64,000 nt of DNA, taken from positions 1,984,001 through 2,048,000 of the forward strand of contig NW_026611593.1 of NCBI RefSeq assembly GCF_028502605.1, read 5' to 3'. This document shows positions 58,207-64,000 of this stretch, in pieces. The stretch is from Trichoderma breve (lineage: Eukaryota > Ascomycota > Sordariomycetes > Hypocreales > Hypocreaceae). The notes below the pieces were generated by a model that saw nothing but the letters and a program-made list of their open reading frames with translations, was not told where the DNA came from and made no database searches. The position numbers were made by a program, and so were the translations under genes. Every line of letters starts with the position of its first letter. Within the stretch, counting starts at the first letter, position 1.

Positions 58207-60200
58207 ATGGGCAAAATAATCGACGCTCTTCAGCAAGCGCTTCCGCTCCTTGGGGTTGCCGCAAATGTCACGGCTGCTTCCACTTCAAATATCTTTGCGG
58301 TCCCAGATTCGGCCTGGAAGTCACTCAATGACAGTGTCTCTGGCCGGTTGCATCTTGCCTCGCCTGCGGGCTTACCGTGCTTCACCAGCTATGAGAATGC
58401 ATGGGGGCTTGATGCAAATGCGCCTAACGCAGCGCAATGTCAGACAGTCGAATCTGGCCTTTCGACGTCCCTAGACATCATCTCGAGATTTGGAGGTTAC
58501 CATAACCCAACTTTCAGCACTTGCATGAGGCGCGGCCAGAAATGCACCTTGACTGCCACTGGAGGCATTCGCAATGATACCTGTTTTCAGGGAACGGTGC
58601 CCGACTACTATGTGGATGCCCAGTCGGTTGAAGATATTCAGAAGAGTCTGCAGTTTGCTCAGCAGTACAAACTTCCCGTCACTGTCAAGAATACTGGTCA
58701 TGATTACAGGGGCGGAAGCGCGGGTGTCAATACGTTTGCCATTTGGACACACAACTTCGCTCCTGACCCAGTGATTACTGAGAACTTCACTCCCGACGAG
58801 TGTCCCAGCCCCGTTGGCCCTGTTGTGACATATCACGCTGGCCAAGTCGGCACCCACCTGTACAACAGCCTTCAAGGAACCGGTTATATGGTAAACCTCT
58901 TGCCTCCATCTCCATACCATCAAAAGCAACTTCTGACTAAGACTGCTTTCATAGATTGTTGCTGGTTCATGTCCCTCTGTTGGACCTTCTGGAGGATGGA
59001 TCGCTGGCGCTGGCCACGGCATCTTCACGCCGTCTTTTGGCCTCGGTGTGGATAATGTGCAACAGATGAAAGTCGTACTGCCTAACGGAACATATGTAAC
59101 AGCCAACCGATGCCAGAATCAAGATATCTTTTTTGCTCTCCGTGGCGGTGGTGGAGGTACCTTTGGTGTAGTGACAGAAACTACCACTAAGCTTCACCCA
59201 GACCAAGAGTACTCGGTGAGTTCCTCATTGACCATATAGTTTCTTGGCTAACAGCAAGTCCTTTTTTCAGTATGCGTTCGTGCAATTACCTGTACCGGAC
59301 GTTCGCACAGCCAACGAAGTTTTGGTTGCAAATGCTGAGAGGTGGTCAGAAGAGGGCTGGGGAGGCGTTTACGGAGTGCTGGACGTCGCGGGTAGCCCCA
59401 ACCTTGTATGGCTCGGCTACAATGCGAATCTCAACCTCGACGAGGGCAAGGCGTCTCTGAAGCCAGTGACTGACTACCTCAAGTCCCTGCCAGGCAGCGA
59501 GAACCTGATTACCGACTTCAGGATCCTGCCGAATCAATTTACCGCACAGAACGACCCGGCATTGCTCTCCATCCTCTTGCCTGAAGCTGGAGTTTCCTTG
59601 ACTCGATCATCCAGATTGGTGCCTAAGAAGAACTTCCAGACTGCCGATGGACAACAGGCGCTTGTTGACGCCCTCATGGCTAACAAGTTTGGCTGGGGAG
59701 CAGTCATTGCTTCTCCAACAAACTATACCTTGGCCGAGTCAGACCAGCCTGGCGGCCCGGGAGAGTCTTCAGTGTCACCAGCATGGGTAAGTCCAACTGG
59801 TACAATTTTATATGGTTGATAGAATCGATTTGGAGCTGACCCTTTGTTATAGAGAGATTCCGTGTGGCATTTGACCTACACAACGACTTGGGATCCAGCA
59901 GACCCGGTCGCCACGACCCCTGAAGCTCTCGCGAGCAGGTTCCAGGAGATTAGCGAGGCAATGGACCCTATACGTGCCATTACCCCTGGCGCTGGCGCGT
60001 ATCAGAACGAGGCTGATGTTTATGAGCCGGATCCCATCGGATCGTTCTGGGGCGAAAAGAACCATGCCCGCCTTCTTGCCATCAAGAAACAGCTCGACCC
60101 GGATAACTTGCTATCGTGCTGGAACTGCATTGGGTGGAACGTGGATGATGAACGACACGAGTGCTATCTCAATGTGAGAGGCATCGGGCCATCAAACTGA
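58207..60200 (+). CDS. FAD-linked oxidoreductase, berberine-bridge enzyme type
   Basis: Four exons (58207-58890, 58955-59215, 59271-59786, 59853-60200) give 602 residues. The FAD-binding PCMH domain covers roughly residues 120-320, with KNTGHDYRGGS containing the flavin-linking His at residue 165. AGSCPSVGPSGGWIAGAGHG carries Cys 234, at the position of the second covalent attachment in this family, and LRGGGGGTFGVVTE follows. The BBE segment closes the protein: ADVYEPDPIGSFWGEKNHAR, LLAIKKQLDPDNLLSCWN. Such fungal enzymes oxidise alcohols, sugars or natural-product intermediates with O2. The substrate is unknown; isoamyl-alcohol-oxidase-like secreted enzymes are the nearest type I can name. 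The N-terminus is only weakly hydrophobic, so secretion is unsure. No biosynthetic partners flank it. Confidence 0.9.
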
Positions 60201-61694
60201 GTTTTTTGTTGTTTACATGTGCCTTGTACCTGGATTTGCTTCCATGTGCAGGTACTAGATACAAACTAAAGAGCAATTGCCTCGTACTAGAAATAGGTAC
60301 TAAATACTCTAATCTTTAGCTGAATGTAATAACCTGCTATTCGAGCTGCTGCGAGTCATTGTCAAATTGTTGTAAGCTGAATATTGCATGTGCTGCTGTA
60401 CCATTAACTTGTAGCCTAGGCCGGAATGGGATAGGATAATGGCATTCAATAAATTGTAATCTGCAGTATTTTTTTGAGACATGTCGTGTCGCGTTGCAAA
60501 ACATTCCCGATGGCGATTGCATCATGTTGTCATTGATGTCAATCCATCGATGACGCTTACACGCGTAGTCGCTCAGGTGCAGGGAGAATCCCTGGGCGTC
60601 GCCACAGCGGGTCAAGCGCTGAGCAACGTATTGATGCGGGGGGTCTCCAGCTTGCCAGGGGAGGGTCAAGTGCCGAGCCGGCTGTTGAACTTCACAGGCA
60701 CATGCTATAGTATGTAGGATGAGAAATGATGAGGACAATGAAGAGCAGATAAGAATGTGAATACGATAAAGGGGATTGACTTTATTCACTGATGTGAATT
60801 CAATGAGCCAAATAGAAATCCTCAGATTGCCCTGTCAATTCCCATCTTATCAACCTGTAACTTTTTTGGCCTGGATTGTGCAATTTACAGGGCGCCGCCA
60901 CAGCACACGCCCCCTGGCCCGAGGTACATGTACAACCTCATTTCAATCCGCCTACACCTCCCACCGAATCGGCACCAGGCCAGAATCAGCATCGACCAAG
61001 GAGAAAATTCAGGAAATCATTTGCGGTGGCTCATTTCAGTTTACAAAGCTTACACTTATCGCATGTACACCTACTGTACGCCCCTTTCTCCGCCGTGCTC
61101 TCATTCGTTCGTCTGGCTGCAATGACACGACGAATTGATACGGCGTCTATGACGTACTTGTTACCCGAGTCCAACGTCACTCACCTGTGCGATTGGCATC
61201 AACGGGCTGGAAAGCTTGTAACGGGCAGCTGAGAGCAGCAGTTTAGTCTAGACCACCGTGCCAGCTGCTGCTATTGGTAGTGGTCGATCAGTGATGGAAG
61301 CAGCGAGCAGCTCGCTGTGATTCCGTGGCAGCAGCTATAAACTTCGCGAGTGCCGCAACCAGCTCTTGGCTTGGCTTCTCTCTTCTTTCCTCCCTTCAAG
61401 AACATCAATTGACAACGTGCAATTCCATTAATCCGGCAGTGTTGCCATCAATCACTGCTCTTAATTCCTGTGATACCCCGAGAGCTATTGCTCTTCACGT
61501 CTACTGAAAAATACCCCTACCAAACCGACCCTTTTTACCCTTTTTGGTCTGTTTTCGCTTCTCCTTACGATACTCCCTGTTACGCGACAAGTCTAGGAGC
61601 ACTTTTTGATTTTTACATCTCTTCTACTTTCTTCTCGATTTCTGCGCTTTAAACATACAAGAGAACCCTAAGAATAGCAAATTCTTTCGTCACC
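60201..61694. other. Spacer and promoter of the HAM1-like gene
   Basis: About 1.5 kb. A TATAAA at 61335-61340 (in CAGCTATAAACTTC), about 360 bp before the ATG, may be a TATA box. The leader after it is CT-rich. No other gene is recognised. Confidence 0.45.
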
Positions 61695-64000
61695 ATGGCT
61701 GCGAATGTCAACAGACCAACCGACATCAAGCAGAAGGAGGATGACATCAATCGCAAGCTGCAGATCTACGGCATCTTTCATGCCTTCAAGAATGGGAAAA
61801 TCCCGTCGGTATGTTCTGTTCCACCATTTGTGACAAGTGCTGGCGTGCTATAATGCGATCTTTTACTCACTCAATCCTTAGAACGATCAAATCGACGTGG
61901 CATTGAACAGCTTCCTGCAATCTAGACCTCTCGCTCGCCCCTCTGACAAGTTATCCGATGACGGAAAACTACTGGTTGAGGATGCAAGAGAGGTTGTGAA
62001 GCTTGCAAAACAGCTCCTGCTGTCCAAGAACCACGGCAACCTGCTCCAGGACTTCATCTGGCAGACTACCCATTACGACACACAGAGCGTCCAGGCCCCA
62101 GGAACTACCTTGACTAAAGACGCCGCAACACGAGACAAGGACGATGCTCTTGAAGGGTTAAGAACTCTGGGCACCTTGCTCATCACCAATGGCCAGTTCC
62201 GGAAACTTCGTAAGTCAAGCTCAAGCTGCTCTCTCTGTTCCAGTTCCATACGGCTAACTCTTCTGTTATAGTCAAGGATGCTAGTATCCTAGTCCGCGAC
62301 ATGGTTGGGGATGGCGCTACTAACGCTGCCAACTTTATTCGTCCCTCGGATGAACAACTTCGCCAAATGGACCAGGCCGCCCCAGACAACACGTGGCACG
62401 AGAAGCCCGACTTTTCCAAGGAGAATCTAAAGAATCAGGCTCGAAACGTCTACAAGGGCGATCCCAAAAAGGACGCCCAAGACGTCGTCTCGGCTGCTGC
62501 TACTGGCACTACTGGTTCAGTGCCTCAATCTGGGGGTACTGGTGCAGTGCCTCAGGCTGGAGTAGCGCCTCAAGGAGGAGATATTCCACAGATTAGAGTC
62601 GCCCCTGAAACCGGAGTCGCACCCGAGTATGGAGTGGCTCCTCAGGCTGGAGCTGTCCCCCAGGTTGGAGCAGTTCCTCAAGTTGGATCAATCCCTCCAG
62701 CTACGGCTCCTCAGGCTGGAGCTGTCCCTCAGGTCGGAGCGGTTCCTCAAGTTGGAGCAGTTCCTCCAGCTACGGCTCCTCAGGGCACAGTCACAAGCAC
62801 ATCTCGTACCAATGCAACCTCCGGTCTCGACGCAGCTCAGGCAGTTGTGGACCAGAAGCTGGACCGTAATTTGGACGATGAGACGCAAGAAAAGGTCACG
62901 AAGCGGAATGAAGAGTACCGCCGCAAGGCCAGAGAATACCTGAAAAAGAAGATGCCTCAAGAGCGCAAGGATCAGGTCATCTTTCGTCTCAAAAAGATTG
63001 TGCTTGAATGCCAACAGCACCCCGATTACTCCCAAGCCGTACAAACGCTCCTCCGGCTGGCTGAGGAATACGGCCGGCATGGGCGCAACCTTGGAAAGGG
63101 TTCCGCCGACTCTGCCAAGGATGTCCGCACTGGACTTTCCGCAGCCGAGGAAGATTTGCGTACTCTAATTGAGCGGTTCGCCAATGGCACCTCGACTGAG
63201 GATCTTTGGCAGGCCATCGGCCAAATATACAAAGATGCCGATAGGGACCAGGAACTTCGAGACTGGTTCAAGCAAGTTGACACCTACATCCGCAAGTGCC
63301 TGTTGGAGCAAGGCTACGTCCTTGAAGACGCCTCCACTGATGAATGGAACCGGCTCTACGACCAAGGTCGATACCTGCTGCGTGAGAAATATCGCGGCCA
63401 CACCGACCGCGTTATTGACGAGGTCAGGTTTGTTGCGGATCAGTTTGACCACGATCCTCAGAACAAGGCATTTGGCGTTGCAGTCCAGAAGCTGTTCAAG
63501 GACTTGGGCAATGATGAGAATGGAAAGCCAACCTTTAAGCCTCACCTCGTCAAGGATCTAACCGAAGTCATTGTCCCCGCCATTTTTGAGAATATTGCAT
63601 ACGTGCCGATCCCACGCATTGAATATTCTGATCCTAAGGTTGATGCGGTCATTGAGAATCTGGTCCTCGAGAGCGACAATTTCATGCCCAATGTTCTTGA
63701 AGTCGCCAGCGACAATTACTTCCGGTGGGGACGCAAGAAGATTGCCAACAAGCACAAGAATACCGTGGACATAAAGGTTACCGGTATCCAAATGGATCTC
63801 CGAGACGTCAGCTATCACATCAAGAAGAAGTCTGGATTCCCCTCCATCACCGACACCGGAGTACTTGATCTTTTGCTGCCTGGCGACGGTTTCTCCTTTA
63901 GGTTGAAGGTGTCTACTCCTGAAAAGAAGGACGCTCAACACGTCTTCAAGGTAGAAAAGGTGGACGTCAACGTTAAGGGCCTGAAGCTCAAGATTAAGAA
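61695..64000 (+). CDS. HAM1-like protein, 3' end outside window
   Basis: Exons 61695-61808, 61882-62209 and 62272 onward; at least 723 residues are visible and the frame is open at the edge. The N-terminal region (residues 1-220) has RKLQIYGIFHAFKNGKIPSN, SFLQSRPLARPSDKLSDDGK and LLLSKNHGNLLQDFIWQTTH, as in fungal proteins annotated HAM1-like N-terminal (DUF5923). A Pro/Gly/Val-rich linker with VPQxG and APQxG repeats (about residues 260-350) follows, then a long helical region and a beta-rich segment (DIKVTGIQMDLRDVSYHIKK) that resembles lipid-binding, BPI-like folds. The role is not established; membrane or lipid association is inference. A recent in-frame duplication lies in the linker. 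Confidence 0.75.
62637..62774 (+). repeat. In-frame 69-bp duplication in the HAM1-like linker
   Basis: Two adjacent 69-bp units (62637-62705 and 62706-62774) each encode 23 residues of the APQAGAVPQVGAVPQVG type ending PPAT, and a third starts but stops after a few codons. The shorter VPQ-Gly unit also repeats upstream from 62518. The copies remain very similar, so the expansion is recent. Confidence 0.9.

Overview
This is a nuclear segment of a filamentous ascomycete (Pezizomycotina). Short spliceosomal introns of about 50-150 bp (GT...AG) interrupt nearly every housekeeping gene. The gene set is eukaryotic and fungal: Ran, mitochondrial ATP synthase alpha, uL5/RPL11, NuA4 Eaf6, TFIID TAF3, exosome Rrp46 and a Clr5-domain protein. 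The spacers hold decayed AT-rich repeats whose copies often differ by C/T or G/A transitions, as repeat-induced point mutation (RIP) produces. The protein sequences look most like Sordariomycetes, probably Hypocreales, but that placement is an impression from memory and was not computed.

Layout, left to right. 0-2.2 kb: 3' part of a pentatricopeptide-repeat gene, cut by the window edge. 2.3-5.1 kb: two small inverted-repeat elements flanking a TAF3-like gene. 5.2-15.7 kb: a compact gene block with a DPP5-like S9 peptidase, eaf6, a PWI/SR-rich splicing factor, nas2 (head-to-head with the PWI gene) and gsp1 (Ran). 15.7-20.1 kb: a long gene-free stretch in front of a Yox1-like homeodomain gene (20.1-22.2 kb). 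22.2-27.4 kb: a gene-poor island with tandem repeats, a broken SNF2-type helicase relic and duplicated blocks. 27.4-34.7 kb: NAD kinase, then rrp46 and rrd1 as a divergent pair. 34.7-39.8 kb: repeat debris and a pyrimidine-rich leader before a fungal gene of unknown function. 42.5-45.9 kb: a nucleotidyltransferase-like gene, a broken gene, and an NAD(P)HX dehydratase. 46.2-47.7 kb: a repeat element with three kinds of tandem array. 48.1-56.3 kb: atp1, rpl11, a DnaJ-domain gene and a Clr5-domain gene, all on the minus strand. 58.2-60.2 kb: a berberine-bridge-type FAD oxidase. 61.7 kb to the end: a HAM1-like gene, cut by the window edge.

Most genes are unrelated housekeeping functions, not a cluster: chromatin and transcription (TAF3, Eaf6, homeodomain, Clr5), RNA processing (PWI/SR, Rrp46, PPR), proteostasis (Nas2, DnaJ, Rrd1), and energy or NAD(P) metabolism (Atp1, NAD kinase, NAD(P)HX dehydratase). 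I found no secondary-metabolite cluster, CRISPR array, rRNA or convincing tRNA. The most unusual content is in the spacers. One is a clean 597-bp element with long inverted termini and an 8-bp target duplication. The other is a dispersed, previously unnamed (to me) repeat family with a conserved head motif and 19- or 29-bp tandem tails, present in at least eight places. I did not find a clear new multi-gene system.
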